A stretch of 64,000 nucleotides of DNA from Dongshaea marina (GTDB lineage: Bacteria; Pseudomonadota; Gammaproteobacteria; Enterobacterales; Aeromonadaceae). Each line of letters starts with the position of its first letter. Position 1 is the stretch's first letter. The stretch lies in NCBI RefSeq assembly GCF_003072645.1, contig NZ_CP028897.1, forward strand, positions 2,121,658 to 2,185,657, read 5' to 3'. Under the pieces are notes generated by a model that saw only the letters and a list, made by a program, of their open reading frames with translations, searched no databases and was not told where the DNA came from. Shown here piece by piece: positions 30,259 through 41,282 of this stretch. A program made the position numbers and the translations under genes.

Positions 30259-31395
30259 ATGTTCATTCCGGATCTATTAACCTGTTACCGAGATCTTATT
30301 GCGCAATCCACCATTAGTTCGGATGATCTTCGCCTGGATCAACCAAACCTGTCCCTCATCTCCCGTCTTGCCTGCTGGTTTGAAACTCTGGGCTTCAGGG
30401 TAGAGATCAGCGAGGTGGCACCGGGAAAATATAACCTGCTGGCCTCCAAAGGTTCAGGTGAGGGAGGTCTGCTGCTCTCGGGGCATACGGACACTGTACC
30501 CTGTGATGAGAGCCGCTGGAGCAGCGATCCCCTGAAGCTCACGGAGCGTGATGGCAGGCTTTATGGTCTGGGCGCCGCGGATATGAAGGGTTTTTTTGCC
30601 TTCATCCTGGATGCGGTGCAGTCGATGGAGTGGGGAGATCAGCGAAAGCCCCTGTATGTGCTTGCGACCTGTGATGAGGAGACCAGCATGTTGGGGGCGC
30701 GGCACTTTAGTGGACACTCTTCTCTCAGGCCCGATTGCTGTGTGATTGGCGAGCCAACCTCTCTTCGGCCTGTCCGTGCCCATAAAGGGCATCTATCCCA
30801 GAGAGTTCGGATCACCGGGCGTTCAGGGCACTCCAGTGATCCCGCAAGGGGTATCAATGCACTGGAGATTATGCATAGGGTGATGGGAGATCTTCTGAGC
30901 CTCCGGCAGAAATTGTCAACCGACTATCATCACAGCGGATTTGAGATCCCCCATCCGACGCTGAACCTGGGTTCTGTCCATGGCGGGGATAGCCCGAACC
31001 GGATCTGTGGCTGCTGTGAGCTTAGCTTTGATATTCGTCCTTTGCCGGGCCTGAGTCTGGATGGACTGGATAATCTGCTACAGGAGAGCCTCTCTGGGCT
31101 AAAAGAGCGCTGGGGCAAGGCTTTGAGTATTGAGTCTTTGCATCCACCAATCCCGGGTTATGAATGCTCAGAGCAAGCTCCCGTGGTTGGGATCGCAGAA
31201 AAAATAACTGGGAGCCGCGCCACCTGTGTGAACTATTGCACCGAAGCTCCATTTTTACAGCAACTGGCTCCGACAGTGGTGCTTGGGCCAGGTTCGATTG
31301 CTCAGGCCCATCAGGCGGACGAGTATCTGGCACTGGATATGATTCGTCCAACCCGGCAGATCCTGCAAAGATTATTCCGTCATTTCTGCTTTTAA
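30259..31395 (+). CDS. argE: Acetylornithine deacetylase
   Basis: 378-residue M20 metallopeptidase-family enzyme releasing ornithine from N-acetylornithine. Metal-site motifs SGHTDTVP (about residues 74-81), [20 protein letters not shown] and the dimerisation-domain GRSGHSSDP. The linear N-acetyl cycle it implies is consistent with the separate acetylglutamate synthase next to argB. No visible terminator before the his leader. Confidence 0.95.
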   Translation: MFIPDLLTCYRDLIAQSTISSDDLRLDQPNLSLISRLACWFETLGFRVEISEVAPGKYNLLASKGSGEGGLLLSGHTDTVPCDESRWSSDPLKLTERDGRLYGLGAADMKGFFAFILDAVQSMEWGDQRKPLYVLATCDEETSMLGARHFSGHSSLRPDCCVIGEPTSLRPVRAHKGHLSQRVRITGRSGHSSDPARGINALEIMHRVMGDLLSLRQKLSTDYHHSGFEIPHPTLNLGSVHGGDSPNRICGCCELSFDIRPLPGLSLDGLDNLLQESLSGLKERWGKALSIESLHPPIPGYECSEQAPVVGIAEKITGSRATCVNYCTEAPFLQQLAPTVVLGPGSIAQAHQADEYLALDMIRPTRQILQRLFRHFCF

Positions 31396-31490
31396 AAAAT
31401 CGATAAAATTAACGCTTGCATTGCAAATTTGTTTTACGGTAGGTTGAAAAAAGAGCGGGGAGTGGTTCCCAGTGGCTCTCAAGGAACAAA

Positions 31491-31541
31491 ATGACTTACA
31501 TGAATTTGACCATCAATCAGCACCATCACCATCCTGACTAG
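31491..31541 (+). CDS. hisL: his operon leader peptide
   Basis: A 16-residue peptide MTYMNLTINQHHHHPD, with four consecutive His codons (cac cat cac cat) ending in Pro-Asp-stop exactly like enterobacterial HisL. SD AAGGAA precedes the ATG. Ribosome stalling at the His codons would control the attenuator downstream. Confidence 0.93.
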   Translation: MTYMNLTINQHHHHPD

Positions 31542-31613
31542 TCTTTCAGGAGGAGTGATTTCGACTGGAAGGCTGATAGGCGCTTCCAGTGGTCAATAAG
31601 AGTCAGACTTTAA

Positions 31614-31647
31614 AACCCCCGGAAGCGCAAGCCTCCGGGGGTTTTTT
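31614..31647 (+). terminator. his attenuator terminator
   Basis: CCCCCGGA pairs with TCCGGGGG over a 10-base loop and is followed by six T, 23 bases before hisG. Upstream, CTGGAAGGCTGATAGGCG and CGCTTCCAG can form the competing stem (31564-31589). Confidence 0.92.
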
Positions 31648-31669
31648 AGTTTTATTACAGGGATTTCTA

Positions 31670-32569
31670 ATGACAGAGCAAACCAGAGTTCGTATTGCCC
31701 TACAAAAAAAGGGGCGCCTGAGTGACCAAAGCCAGCGATTACTGAAAGCGTGTGGTGTCGAAGTCGCCATTCAGCAGCAGCAACTGATCGCCCATGCCCA
31801 GAATATGCCCCTTGATCTACTGCTGGTGCGTAATGATGACATCCCGGGCCTGGTGATGGATGGGGTTGTCGATCTGGGGATCATCGGGGAAAACACCCTG
31901 GAGGAGTGTGGCCTGGAGCGGCGTGCCTTGGGACAGGCCTGTGAGTATCAGGTGCTGCGCAGGCTTAATTTTGGTGACTGCCGGCTTTCCTTTGCCATCG
32001 ATAAAGATAGCGATTATGAGGGGCCCCAATCCCTGCAGGGAAAACGAATTGCAACGACCTACCCCAGATTGGTGGAGCGTTATCTGGGGGAGCGGGGGAT
32101 CGGCTATCAAACCTGTATGCTCAATGGCTCGGTCGAGGTCGCACCCCGTGCCGGGTTGGCGGATGTGATCTGCGATCTGGTCTCCAGCGGTGCGACTCTG
32201 GAAGCCAATGGATTGCGGGAGGTGGATACTATTTTTCGCTCTCAGGCCGTGCTGGTTCAGGCGAACAGCTGCCTGTCACAGGAGAAGCAGGATTGGGTGG
32301 AACGTTTGCTGATGCGGGTTCAGGGAGTGATCCAGGCCCAGGAGTCAAAATATATCATGCTGCACGCTCCCCGGGAGCGTTTGGATCAGATTCGAGATCT
32401 GCTTCCGGGAGCCGAGGCACCCACCCTGATCCCCTTGGCCAATGATCCCAGTCGGGTTGCCGTCCACCTGGTGAGTAGCGAGGAGCTTTTTTGGGGAACC
32501 ATGGAGCAGCTCAAGGAGTTGGGTGCCAGTTCAATTTTGGTGCTGCCGATCGAAAAGATGATGGAGTAG
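31670..32569 (+). CDS. hisG: ATP phosphoribosyltransferase, long form
   Basis: First committed step of histidine synthesis, 299 residues: the long HisG form with a C-terminal ACT-like regulatory domain (about residues 225-299, [23 protein letters not shown]) that binds histidine. PRPP-loop region [14 protein letters not shown] near residue 170. Start placed at 31670 after the attenuator; a longer frame upstream runs through the terminator. Confidence 0.96.
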   Translation: MTEQTRVRIALQKKGRLSDQSQRLLKACGVEVAIQQQQLIAHAQNMPLDLLLVRNDDIPGLVMDGVVDLGIIGENTLEECGLERRALGQACEYQVLRRLNFGDCRLSFAIDKDSDYEGPQSLQGKRIATTYPRLVERYLGERGIGYQTCMLNGSVEVAPRAGLADVICDLVSSGATLEANGLREVDTIFRSQAVLVQANSCLSQEKQDWVERLLMRVQGVIQAQESKYIMLHAPRERLDQIRDLLPGAEAPTLIPLANDPSRVAVHLVSSEELFWGTMEQLKELGASSILVLPIEKMME

Positions 32570-32574
32570 CGCCG

Positions 32575-33882
32575 ATGAAAACCGTTATCTGGAGTGAACT
32601 CAGTGAGTCCGAGCGTTGTACCCTGCTGGAGCGTCCGGCACAGCGCCAGGATGATTCGATTAAATCAACCGTTACAGAGGTGATCCGCCAGGTTCAGAGC
32701 CGGGGAGATCAGGCCCTAAGGGAGCTGACCCAAAGGTATGATGGAGTGATATTGGATCAGATCCGCCTTGGACGAATACAGCAGGAGCAGGCTGCCCGGG
32801 GGTTGAGTAGTGCCTGTAAAAAAGCGCTGCGTCAGGCCTATCGCAACATCTTTAGCTTTCACCAGGCTCAGCAACCCTCTGAGGTTTCGGTTCAGACTCA
32901 GCCCGGGGTGTTGTGCGAGCAGGTGATCCGTGCCTATCAATCCGTAGGTCTTTACATTCCGGGGGGCTCCGCCCCTTTACCATCGACGGTTTTGATGCTG
33001 GGGATCCCGGCTCAGCAGGCGGGATGTGAGCGGGTAGTGCTCTGTTCGCCCCCTCCCATCTCAGATGAGATCCTCTATGCGGCCAGCCTGTGTGGAATCG
33101 ATGAGATCTACTGTATCGGCGGCGCACAAGCGGTGGCGGCGATGGCTTATGGCACCGAGAGTATTCTGCCGGTCGACAAGATCTTCGGGCCGGGTAACAG
33201 CTATGTGACCCAGGCCAAGCGTCAGGTGAGTGAGGATCTTAAGGGGGCGGCAATCGATATGCCTGCCGGTCCCTCTGAAGTGCTGATCATTGCCGATGAC
33301 AAGGCCCGTGCTGATTTTGTTGCGGCCGATCTCCTGAGTCAGGCGGAGCATGGACCCGACTCCCAGGTGGTGCTGGTTTCAACTTCGGACGGGCTTCTCG
33401 TAAAGGTACAGCGGGAGATCCAACGCCAGCGCGCCCAGCTATCCCGGGATCCGATCACGGCTCAGGCCCTGGATGCCAGCCTGATGATCCAGGCTCAGTC
33501 TCTGGATCAGTGTTGTGATATTGCCAACCGTTATGCGCCCGAGCACCTGATGATCCAGACCCGCTCTGCGCGCAGCCTGCTCAGGGCGATCAAGTATGCA
33601 GGCTCGGTATTTCTCGGGGACTGGTCACCCGAATCTGCCGGTGACTACGCCTCCGGCACCAACCATGTGTTGCCGACCTATGGCTATGCCAGGCGCTGCT
33701 CCAGCCTGGGTTTGGCCGATTATTATCGACGGATAACGGTGCAGGAGCTCACCCCCCAGGGGCTTTTGCAACTGGCGGAGACGATTACCGAGATCGCTGG
33801 CGCAGAGAAACTGGATGCCCACCAGGCGGCGGTAACGGTTCGGGTCGAGGCACTGGAGAAGGAGTTGTGTGATGTCAGTTAG
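32575..33882 (+). CDS. hisD: Histidinol dehydrogenase
   Basis: 435-residue zinc- and NAD-dependent enzyme catalysing the last two steps of the pathway. IGGAQAVAAMAYGTES, FGPGNSYVTQAKR, DMPAGPSEVL and the catalytic ADLLSQAEHGPDSQ and YAPEHL motifs are all present. Start at 32575, five bases after hisG. Ends inside hisC. Confidence 0.97.
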   Translation: MKTVIWSELSESERCTLLERPAQRQDDSIKSTVTEVIRQVQSRGDQALRELTQRYDGVILDQIRLGRIQQEQAARGLSSACKKALRQAYRNIFSFHQAQQPSEVSVQTQPGVLCEQVIRAYQSVGLYIPGGSAPLPSTVLMLGIPAQQAGCERVVLCSPPPISDEILYAASLCGIDEIYCIGGAQAVAAMAYGTESILPVDKIFGPGNSYVTQAKRQVSEDLKGAAIDMPAGPSEVLIIADDKARADFVAADLLSQAEHGPDSQVVLVSTSDGLLVKVQREIQRQRAQLSRDPITAQALDASLMIQAQSLDQCCDIANRYAPEHLMIQTRSARSLLRAIKYAGSVFLGDWSPESAGDYASGTNHVLPTYGYARRCSSLGLADYYRRITVQELTPQGLLQLAETITEIAGAEKLDAHQAAVTVRVEALEKELCDVS

Positions 33883-34933
33883 AAAGTTATTACGCCCGGG
33901 TCTGAGGGATTTTAAGCCCTATCAATCGGCGCGGCGGATCGGAGGGGATGGTGAGCTGTGGCTTAATGCGAATGAGTCCCCATTTAATCCCATCGGCGAT
34001 GCTAGCGAGCTGAGTTTAAACCGCTATCCCGAGCCTCAACCCGAGGGGCTTCTCCAGGATTACGCAGACTATGCCGGTGTGACACCTTCCCAGCTCATCT
34101 GCTGCCGTGGAGCGGATGAGGGAATTGAACTTTTGATCCGAAGTTTCTGTGTACCCGGCAGTGACTCCATTCTCTATTGTCCTCCGACCTATGGCATGTA
34201 TCAGGTAAGCGGAGCCCTCAATGGGGTCTCCTGCAAAGAGGTACCTTTGACTGCCGATGGCCAGCTGGATCTCAAAGAGATTGAGGCGCAGCTTCCCGGG
34301 GTCAAGCTCCTGTTCCTGTGTCGTCCCAATAATCCAACCGGAAACTGTTTTCGTGAGCAGGATATTCGTAAAGTCCTGGAGCTATGTACCGGTCGGGCAC
34401 TGGTGGTGCTAGATGAGGCCTATATCGAGTTTTGTCCTGAAAAGACCCTCTGCTGCTGGCTCAAGGAATATCCGGAGCTGGTCATCCTGAGGACTCTCTC
34501 CAAGGCATTTTCCCTGGCGGGGATCCGTTGTGGCTTTGTCCTGGGATCGCCTGAACTCATCTCTATCCTTAAGTCGGTGATCGCACCTTATCCGGTGCCG
34601 ACTCCGGTCTGTGAGCTGGCACGCCGGGCCCTGTCTGAAAAAGCCGTGGCACGGATGCGTGAACAGGTGAAGCTCCTCTGTGGGCTGCGTGATGCTCTTT
34701 TCGGGGCTCTCTCTACCTTGCCGGATCTTAAGGCGTTTCCAAGTGAGGCAAATTTTGTGCTGCTAGAGTCACCCCGGGCCAGTTGCTTGTTTGAATTTTT
34801 AAGCCGTCAGGGGATTATCGTGCGTAAGATGGCCCATCCAGGGCAACTGCGTCTTTCGGTGGGGAGTCAGGCTGAATGTGAGCAATTGATCAGCGCTATT
34901 TCACAGTGGAGCCAGGAGCCAAGCTATGTCTAA
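33872..34933 (+). CDS. hisC: Histidinol-phosphate aminotransferase
   Basis: 353-residue fold-type I PLP enzyme. [11 protein letters not shown]-terminus, [18 protein letters not shown], and the PLP-lysine in [17 protein letters not shown] at 33872 overlaps the end of hisD and has GGAG 7 bases upstream. Eight bases overlap with hisB. Confidence 0.97.
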   Translation: MSVRKLLRPGLRDFKPYQSARRIGGDGELWLNANESPFNPIGDASELSLNRYPEPQPEGLLQDYADYAGVTPSQLICCRGADEGIELLIRSFCVPGSDSILYCPPTYGMYQVSGALNGVSCKEVPLTADGQLDLKEIEAQLPGVKLLFLCRPNNPTGNCFREQDIRKVLELCTGRALVVLDEAYIEFCPEKTLCCWLKEYPELVILRTLSKAFSLAGIRCGFVLGSPELISILKSVIAPYPVPTPVCELARRALSEKAVARMREQVKLLCGLRDALFGALSTLPDLKAFPSEANFVLLESPRASCLFEFLSRQGIIVRKMAHPGQLRLSVGSQAECEQLISAISQWSQEPSYV

Positions 34934-35992
34934 ACAGAAATTTCTATTCATTGATCGTGACGGCACCCTGATCCAGGAACCACCGGAGGATTTTCAGGTC
35001 GACAGGCTGGATAAGCTAAAGCTTGAGTCCGGGGTGATCCCCGCGCTGCTCGCGCTGATTCGTGCGGGCTATAAACTGGTGTTGATCTCCAATCAGGATG
35101 GCCTGGGAACGGCGAGCTTTCCTCAGGCCTCCTTCGATGGATCTCAGCAGATGATGCTGGATATTTTTCGTTCCCAGGGGGTTGAGTTTGAGGATGTCCT
35201 CATCTGTCCGCACTTTGAGGAGGATAACTGTGCCTGTCGTAAGCCCAGGCTTGGCCTGGTGGCTGATTATCTGCGCCGGGGGATAATCGACTTTGAGCGC
35301 TCACTGGTGATTGGTGATCGCCAAAGCGATATGCAGCTTGCCGAGAACATGGCGCTGCGTGGGATCCGATATCGACCCGATAGCATGGGTTGGTCCGAAA
35401 TAAGCCGCTTGCTTACCACGACGCCAAGACGCGCACAGATTAGCCGTAACACCCGGGAAACCCGGATTCAGGGGAGGGTGGATCTCGATGAGCGAGGCTC
35501 ACAGATTAAAACCGGCATCGGTTTTTTTGATCACATGCTTGAGCAGATATCGACCCATGCCGGGCTGAGTCTTGAGCTTGAGGCCGAGGGAGATTTGCAG
35601 GTTGATGAGCACCACAGTGTCGAAGATTGTGCCTTGGTCCTGGGGGCCCTTCTGAAAAAAGCATTGGGTGATAAGCGGGGGATCGCCCGTTTCGCTTTCC
35701 AGCTGCCGATGGATGAGGTGGCCGCAACTTGTCTGCTGGATCTTTCGGGGCGGCCCTATTTTCAATTTGAGGGGAGTTTTACCCAGCCCCGGGTAGGAGA
35801 GCTCTCCTGTGAAATGGTGCCGCATTTTTTCCGCTCCCTGGCCGATAGCCTGGGTTGTACCCTGCACCTTAGTTGTACGGCTGGCAATACCCATCATCAG
35901 GTGGAGAGCCTGTTCAAGGTGTTCGGCCGGACGCTGGGCCAGGCGGTGCGGATCACGGGTGACGGCTTGCCTAGCTCTAAGGGGTTCTGTAA
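34926..35992 (+). CDS. hisB: Bifunctional histidinol-phosphatase / imidazoleglycerol-phosphate dehydratase (one apparent frameshift)
   Basis: N-terminal HAD phosphatase (FIDRDGTL at residues 7-14; zinc group [14 protein letters not shown]) and C-terminal IGPD domain from about residue 165 ([28 protein letters not shown]). The open frame runs past the natural end to 36065, but adding one G to the G4 tract at 35981-35984 gives the usual C-terminus LPSSKGVL and a stop at 35992, for 355 residues as in E. coli. The repaired stop then overlaps the hisH ATG as TAATG. Confidence 0.95.
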
Positions 35993-36591
35993 TGGGGAGC
36001 TCACAAGATGTGGTGATTATCGATACCGGATGCGCCAACCTGACTTCGTTGCGTTGTGCGATTGAGCGCCAGGGGTATGCCCCGGAGATTAGTTGCGATC
36101 CGCAGCGGATCCTGCAGGCGGATAAGCTGTTTCTACCCGGGGTCGGCAGTGCGGCTCATGCGATGAAGAACCTCAGGGAGCGTGGCCTGGTTCAGGTGCT
36201 CCGGGATATCCGTCAGCCTCTTCTCGGGATCTGCCTTGGGATGCAGCTTTTGGGGCGTAGCTCGGCCGAGGGGGAGAGTGAGTGCCTAGGGATCTGTGAG
36301 CTGACGAGTCGCTCTTTGGATACTCAGGGGGCGCCTTTGCCACACATGGGGTGGAACCGGGTCAAGTCCCGTGAGGCTCATCCCCTTTTCAAAGGGATAG
36401 GGAGTGCTGAGTATCTCTATTTCGTGCACAGCTATGGGATGGAGCCCGGTGCGGAAACGGTCGCGACCAGCTGCTACGGCACAGCCTTTAGTGCGGCAAT
36501 CCAGTGTGGAAATTTTTACGGGGTGCAGTTTCACCCGGAGCGCTCAGGTCCTGTCGGAGCGCGTTTGATCAACAACTTTCTGAAGCTATAG
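35992..36591 (+). CDS. hisH: Imidazole glycerol phosphate synthase, glutaminase subunit
   Basis: 199-residue class-I glutamine amidotransferase supplying ammonia to HisF. Nucleophile Cys in [10 protein letters not shown] and catalytic His/Glu in VQFHPERSG. Start at 35992, coupled to the hisB stop; GGAG lies inside the hisH start region, so coupling is likely needed. Confidence 0.95.
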   Translation: MGSSQDVVIIDTGCANLTSLRCAIERQGYAPEISCDPQRILQADKLFLPGVGSAAHAMKNLRERGLVQVLRDIRQPLLGICLGMQLLGRSSAEGESECLGICELTSRSLDTQGAPLPHMGWNRVKSREAHPLFKGIGSAEYLYFVHSYGMEPGAETVATSCYGTAFSAAIQCGNFYGVQFHPERSGPVGARLINNFLKL

Positions 36592-36600
36592 GAGACACGG

Positions 36601-37338
36601 ATGATTATACCTGCACTGGATTTGATTGATGGAAAAGTGGTGCGCCTCTACCAGGGCGATTATCGGCAACAGACCACTTATGGCGTTGAACCCACTGAGC
36701 AGTTTAGGGCTTATCAGGCCTGTGGCTCCAGTTGGTTGCACCTGGTGGATCTCAGCGGTGCCCGGGATCCTGCCAAACGGCAGTTTTCGGTGATCTCCAG
36801 GTTAGCTGAGGTATGTCCTCTTAACCTGCAGATTGGCGGTGGGATCCGAAGTGAGGCCGATCTGTTGGCACTGCTGGAGGCCGGAGCCGATCGGGTGGTG
36901 ATCGGATCCCTTGCGGTACTGGAGCCTGAAAGGGTGCGGCAGTGGCTGCATCGTTATGGACCTGAGAAGATCGTATTGGCACTGGATCTTAAGCCCCGAA
37001 AAGAGGGAGGCTATGGCGTTGCGATAGCCGGCTGGCAGCAAGAGTGCGATCAGGATCTCAACCAATTTCTTGATGACTATCTCAGTGCCGGATTGCGGCA
37101 TCTGCTGTGTACCGATATCTCCCGTGATGGAACCCTTCAGGGATCGAATATCGAGCTCTATCGGGATCTGTGCCGCCGCTTCCCGGCCCTGAAGGTGCAA
37201 TCCTCTGGTGGGATTGGCTCACTGAATGATATCCAGGCGCTTCGGGAGACTGGGGTCAATGGGGTTATCGTTGGGCGAGCGCTGCTGGATGGCCGTTTTA
37301 CCCTGGAGGAGGCGATCGAATGCTGGCAAAACGGATAA
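36601..37338 (+). CDS. hisA: ProFAR isomerase
   Basis: 245-residue half-barrel-repeat TIM barrel. Catalytic Asp8 in IPALDLIDG and Asp near residue 129 in [11 protein letters not shown] region; phosphate loops QIGGGIRS and [14 protein letters not shown] 8 bases upstream. Overlaps hisF by 19 bases. Confidence 0.96.
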   Translation: MIIPALDLIDGKVVRLYQGDYRQQTTYGVEPTEQFRAYQACGSSWLHLVDLSGARDPAKRQFSVISRLAEVCPLNLQIGGGIRSEADLLALLEAGADRVVIGSLAVLEPERVRQWLHRYGPEKIVLALDLKPRKEGGYGVAIAGWQQECDQDLNQFLDDYLSAGLRHLLCTDISRDGTLQGSNIELYRDLCRRFPALKVQSSGGIGSLNDIQALRETGVNGVIVGRALLDGRFTLEEAIECWQNG

Positions 37339-38092
37339 TCCCCTGCCTGGATGTGCGAGATGGGGTGGTGGTGAAGGGGGTGCAGTTTCGAAACCACAAG
37401 GTGATGGGAGAGATAGTCGAGCTGGCACAGCGCTATGCTGAGATGGGGGCCGATGAGCTGGTGTTTTATGATATCACTGCCTCCAGTGATAAGCGGTTGG
37501 TGGATAAAAGCTGGGTGGAGCGGGTTGCCGAGGTGGTGGATATCCCCTTCTGTGTGGCCGGTGGGATCTCCAGCGTGACAGAGGCCGCGCAAATTCTGGC
37601 CTATGGAGCGGATAAGATTTCCGTTAACTCTCCGGCGCTGCGCCGACCCGAGCTTATCAGTGAGCTGGCGGATCGCTTCGGGGTTCAGTGTGTGGTGGTT
37701 GGGGTGGATAGCTACCAGGATCCGGCCACGGGGTTCTACCAGGTGTACCAATATACGGGAGATGAGAGTGCGACTCAGAAGACCTGCTGGCAGACCCTCA
37801 ATTGGGTACGACGGGTGCAGGAGTTGGGGGCGGGTGAAATCGTACTCAACATGATGAACCGGGACGGGGTACGCCAGGGCTATGATCTTAAGCAGCTTAA
37901 TCGGGTGAGGGATATCTGTAAAGTGCCCCTTATCGCTTCCGGGGGGCTGGCTGTATGGAGCACTTCAAAGAGGTCTTCCTGCAAGCCGATGTGGATGGTG
38001 CCCTGGCGGCCTCGGTGTTTCACCAGCAGCAGATCGAGATCCCTGCTCTGAAACAGTATCTTCACAACCAGCAGATCGAGGTGCGCTTATGA
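37320..38092 (+). CDS. hisF: Imidazole glycerol phosphate synthase, cyclase subunit (one apparent frameshift)
   Basis: Cyclase half of IGPS, 257 residues after repair. Asp11 in [27 protein letters not shown]. At the G6 tract 37941-37946 the frame breaks into a nonsense tail; adding one G restores [15 protein letters not shown] and the C-terminus through [12 protein letters not shown], stopping at 38092 and overlapping the hisI ATG. Because the gene is essential for histidine prototrophy and all else in the operon is intact, a base-call error is favoured. Confidence 0.95.
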
Positions 38093-38712
38093 ATGGGGGA
38101 GTTGTTGAGGCCATTGATTGGCAAAAGTGCGCGGGTCTGATCCCGGCGGTGATCCAGGACAGCCGGAGTCTGCAGGTTTTGATGCTTGGCTACATGAACC
38201 AGCAGGCCCTGCTGCATACACTTGAGTCTAAGCGGGTGACCTTCTGGTCCCGGACGAAACAGCGGTTGTGGATGAAGGGGGAGAGTTCGGGGCATATCCT
38301 TAAATTGTGTGAGATGAGCCTTGATTGTGATGGTGACACCTTATTAATCCAGGCCGATCCTGTCGGACCGACCTGCCACAAAGGCTCAGTGAGTTGCTTC
38401 TCTCCCGAGGCTGAGACTGTAAGAGGACTGGGTTTTTTAGGGAAACTGGAGCAGATCATCGACTCCCGGCGGGAGGCTGCTCCCGGGGAGTCCTATACGG
38501 CGGCCCTCTTTGATAAGGGGGTGAAGCGGATTGCTCAGAAGGTGGGTGAAGAGGGCGTTGAGGTTGCCCTGGCTGCGACGGCCGGAGATCGTGAGGAGCT
38601 TATCAGTGAATCCGCCGATCTGCTGTTTCACCTGCTGGCGCTTCTTAAACAGCAGGGACTCTCTTTGGATGATGTAGGTGCTTGCCTGGCTGAGCGGCAT
38701 CTGGAGTCTTAG
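38089..38712 (+). CDS. hisI: Bifunctional phosphoribosyl-AMP cyclohydrolase / phosphoribosyl-ATP pyrophosphatase
   Basis: 207-residue HisIE. N-terminal cyclohydrolase with [26 protein letters not shown], the metal site DCDGDTLL and [10 protein letters not shown]-terminal MazG-like pyrophosphatase from about residue 115 with [12 protein letters not shown] and [14 protein letters not shown]. Last gene of the operon. Confidence 0.97.
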   Translation: MNGGVVEAIDWQKCAGLIPAVIQDSRSLQVLMLGYMNQQALLHTLESKRVTFWSRTKQRLWMKGESSGHILKLCEMSLDCDGDTLLIQADPVGPTCHKGSVSCFSPEAETVRGLGFLGKLEQIIDSRREAAPGESYTAALFDKGVKRIAQKVGEEGVEVALAATAGDREELISESADLLFHLLALLKQQGLSLDDVGACLAERHLES

Positions 38713-38719
38713 GCTTATT

Positions 38720-38752
38720 CTGAGAGGGCTGCCCTCTCAGCAACAAGTTTTT
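38720..38752 (+). terminator. his operon terminator
   Basis: CTGAGAGGGC and GCCCTCTCAG form a perfect stem with a one-base loop, seven bases after hisI; a T5 run follows after seven more bases. Confidence 0.7.
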
Positions 38753-38914
38753 CTCTATTTGGGCCATGCCTCAGATCTTTATCAGTTGTCAGCTATTAGC
38801 TACAGATGCTATTACCCTTCATTATAATGTAAGGGCCCCTATCTTATTCCTGCGGGTAACCATGCAGTTAGCTTGACAGGCTGCCCGGCAGAGAAAGCTC
38901 TTAATGTATATAGA

Positions 38915-39105
38915 CGAGAGCGTTTTCTAGATAAACCGGTTCATCTCATGAAAGCAGCTTTGACTTTGATCGCTGACTCGCAAGTCACATCCATGTTGCT
39001 CTACTGCAGCATCCTGGCTGCAGAAGGTCAGCTTAACAAAGCTCAAAGCAGCACTTGAACTTGAGGGCGGGAATAACTACCCGGATTAAACCAAAAATGC
39101 TCTAG
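38915..39105 (+). repeat. MITE-like dispersed repeat, copy C
   Basis: 191 bp, nearly the exact reverse complement of copy D at 55423-55614. Ends AGAGCGTTTTC...ATAAACCGG and CCGGATTAAACC...ATGCTCTAG form imperfect terminal inverted repeats of ~24 bp. The core CGCAAGTCACATCCATGTTG and CTGCAGAAGGTCAGCTTAA are kept. No coding potential of its own. Confidence 0.85.
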
Positions 39106-39180
39106 CTGCTGCTGGGAAAATATCCCTCAGCAAGAGGCAGATGAAACTCTGGAAGGAGAACATGGATAAGGATTGCCTGG

Positions 39181-40062
39181 TTGGATGAGAATGCAGTCAA
39201 AAACTGGCATTGTCAGGAGCACCATGGCGACAGAGGAAGAGGCTTCACGTTCAGTGATACCGCTATCGAAACCGCGTTGATGCTCAAAGGAGTATTCAGC
39301 CTTCCACTGAGGGGGTTGCAAGGATTCCTTGATTCGGTCTTTCAGCTCATGAATGTTCCTCTTAAGTCACCGACTTATAGCTGTATCAGCAAACGAGCGA
39401 AGACCGTTGAGATAAAATATCGCCGCCCCAGCCGAGGCCCTGTTGCTCACGTGGTCGTTGATGGGACAGGGCTCAAAATCCACGGTGAGGGAGAGTGGAA
39501 AATGCGCAAGCACGGAAAAGAAAAGCGCCGAGTTTGGCGCAAGCTCCACCTGGCTGTTGATGCTCAAACTCATGAAATCATAGCAGCCGAGGTCAGCCTT
39601 GATAGTGTTGGAGATAACGAGGTGTTGCCGACCTTATTAAACCCACTACGACGCAAGATACAGCAAGTCTCAGCAGATGGTGCATACGATACAGAGGCTT
39701 GCTATGCACTGTTACAGAGAAAGGGTTGTAAACCAACGATTCCTCCCCGCAGTAATGCAGCTTACTGGAAAGGAGATCATCCCAGAAATGAAGCTGTCGA
39801 AGCGCTTAAAAATGGGCAGCTTTCACAATGGAAGCATGACAACGACTACCATCAGCGCTCGTTAGCAGAAACAGCAATGTCTCGCTACAAACAGCTCAAT
39901 TCTCCACAGCTGAGCTTACGTTGTTATAACGGTCAGGTTGGGGAAGCCTTGGCCGGAGTTAAAGCTTTAAACAAAGTGATCGGGCTTGGTATGCCTGTCA
40001 GGCAGCAAGCTGCCTGAATGGGTACAAGTCAATTATCAGACTCGGATTTAGGAAACAACGCC
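39181..40062 (+). mobile_element. IS5-family (IS903-like) insertion sequence, 5'-truncated
   Basis: Transposase from about 39172 to 40017 with the DDE motifs VVDGTGLKI, SADGAYD and the SLAETAMSRYK glutamate region characteristic of IS5/IS903. The N-terminal ~30 residues expected of the family are missing: in frame, a TGA lies at 39142 and only LDENAVKNW is recognisable. A right-end inverted repeat GATTTAGGAAACAACGCC is at 40045-40062, but its complement is not found upstream, so the left end is lost. Probably immobile. Immediately upstream lies MITE copy C. Confidence 0.85.
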
Positions 40063-40081
40063 CATTAAGAACCGAAATCTT

Positions 40082-40399
40082 CATCTATTTGTTAAAGATG
40101 GATACTCCTATGGTCGTTAGATTGACTTCCTATTAGAAGATCTGGATCCAAGAACTATTAAGGAAATCAATGAAAACATTAATAGGTTGCATATTATCCA
40201 TAAGCTGCGAGCCGACTGCATGTTTATTACCTCGGAAGAGACTGTAAGTTTAATTCAAAGCTCAGGATTAAACTGGGATGATTTTGAATATATCTATTTC
40301 GACGATATCCCTCCGGTTAATAAGAGATATCTTCTCTGTAGCCATCAGGTCTCTCCCAAAATCATTACAAGATTAAATATGTATATTCCTTCGCCTTAG
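40082..40399 (+). pseudogene. Fragment of a family 3 solute-binding protein
   Basis: C-terminal ~105 residues of an SBP_bac_3 protein: HLFVKDGYSYG, then after an in-frame TAG (40118-40120) IDFLLEDLDPRTIKEINENI, LRADCMFITSEETVSLI and IYFDDIPPV. The 5' part is absent and the IS5 right end lies 20 bases upstream. A relic of one of the many orphan binding proteins here. Confidence 0.7.
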
Positions 40400-40463
40400 A
40401 TCTGCTATTTAAAAATAACCCGAGCTTATCCAGCAGGATTGGTTCAATGAGCCAATCCTGTCG

Positions 40464-41282
40464 TTAGCGTCTGGCAAACCAGACGAAGGCGTAAGTCATA
40501 GGGATAAACAGGGTACTCAGAAGTAATCTGAAGCCAAAGGTGTAAAGACTTATCTCCATAAAAGAAACATGGGCGAATCCGTGGTGTATCAGAACAAAAG
40601 CAACAGGAGTAGCAAACACCAGGTGAACGACTGCGGTACTTGCAAAACAACGAAGCCACAGATGTCTTCCCACTGTTTTGCTTTTGAGCCAGCTGAATAC
40701 CCAGATGCATAACCAGGAGCCAATAATACTGGCAATTGCTGTTGTGAATAAAGCATCCCGAATTCGAATCATGACCAGTTCTGAGTTATGGAATCCTATT
40801 TCCGGATTTTCTGGAAGCAGAAAGGCAATCCAAACCAGAAGCCCTCCGATGAGAAGTGCCAGTGATGAGAACCAAACAATCTGCCTTGCCTTACGGTATC
40901 CGAAAACGTCATTTGCTGAGTTCAGAATAGTAAACACTAGCGGAAAGAAAAATAATCCACCAGGGAAGTCGAATCCAAACACCCGGATCACATTCAGTGA
41001 TCATACGGCAGATGTGAATATAACTCCGGTGAACAAGGCGTAGACGGCACTTAACAAAGAACGGTTCTCTTTCTTGATGGCTGTCGGCTTACCTCTATGA
41101 GTATTGATCACTAAATCCCTGCGCTGACTTGCATCAAGGATCATGTTGCGACTTTTCTCGTCAAAACTAGCAAGGGTGTCCCCATCGGTAGCGAGAGTTT
41201 CTGCACGCTCTCGAAATACAGAACCGCCACTTGTTTTAAACCGGACTGTGCCGTTGTCAGTAATCTCTACAACCTCAAGCAT
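40464..41282 (-). pseudogene. VUT-family membrane protein (queuosine-precursor-transporter-like) with an in-frame TGA
   Basis: Two same-frame segments separated by a TGA at 41001-41003. The upstream part (93 residues) begins with a soluble domain (LEVVEITDNGTVRFKTSGGS, DEKSRNMILDASQRRD) and enters a first helix SAVYALFTGVIFTSAV; the downstream part continues with FPLVFTILNSANDVFGYRKARQIVW, the VUT/COG1738 signature, and five more helices. Read through, it is one ~272-residue protein. It may be a nonsense mutant, a base error, or two polypeptides (the second from GTG at 40991 without clear SD). The ATG overlaps the stop of the repressor gene (TAATG). Confidence 0.65.

Noticed and set aside
35809-36591. 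Long hisH frame beginning inside hisB
   Set aside because: The first 61 codons are the hisB 3' end read in another frame; the hisH start is the ATG at 35992.
40998-41003. UGA in the VUT gene as a selenocysteine codon
   Set aside because: The position follows a membrane helix, not a redox motif, and no SECIS-like hairpin is apparent just downstream; a nonsense change or base error is simpler.
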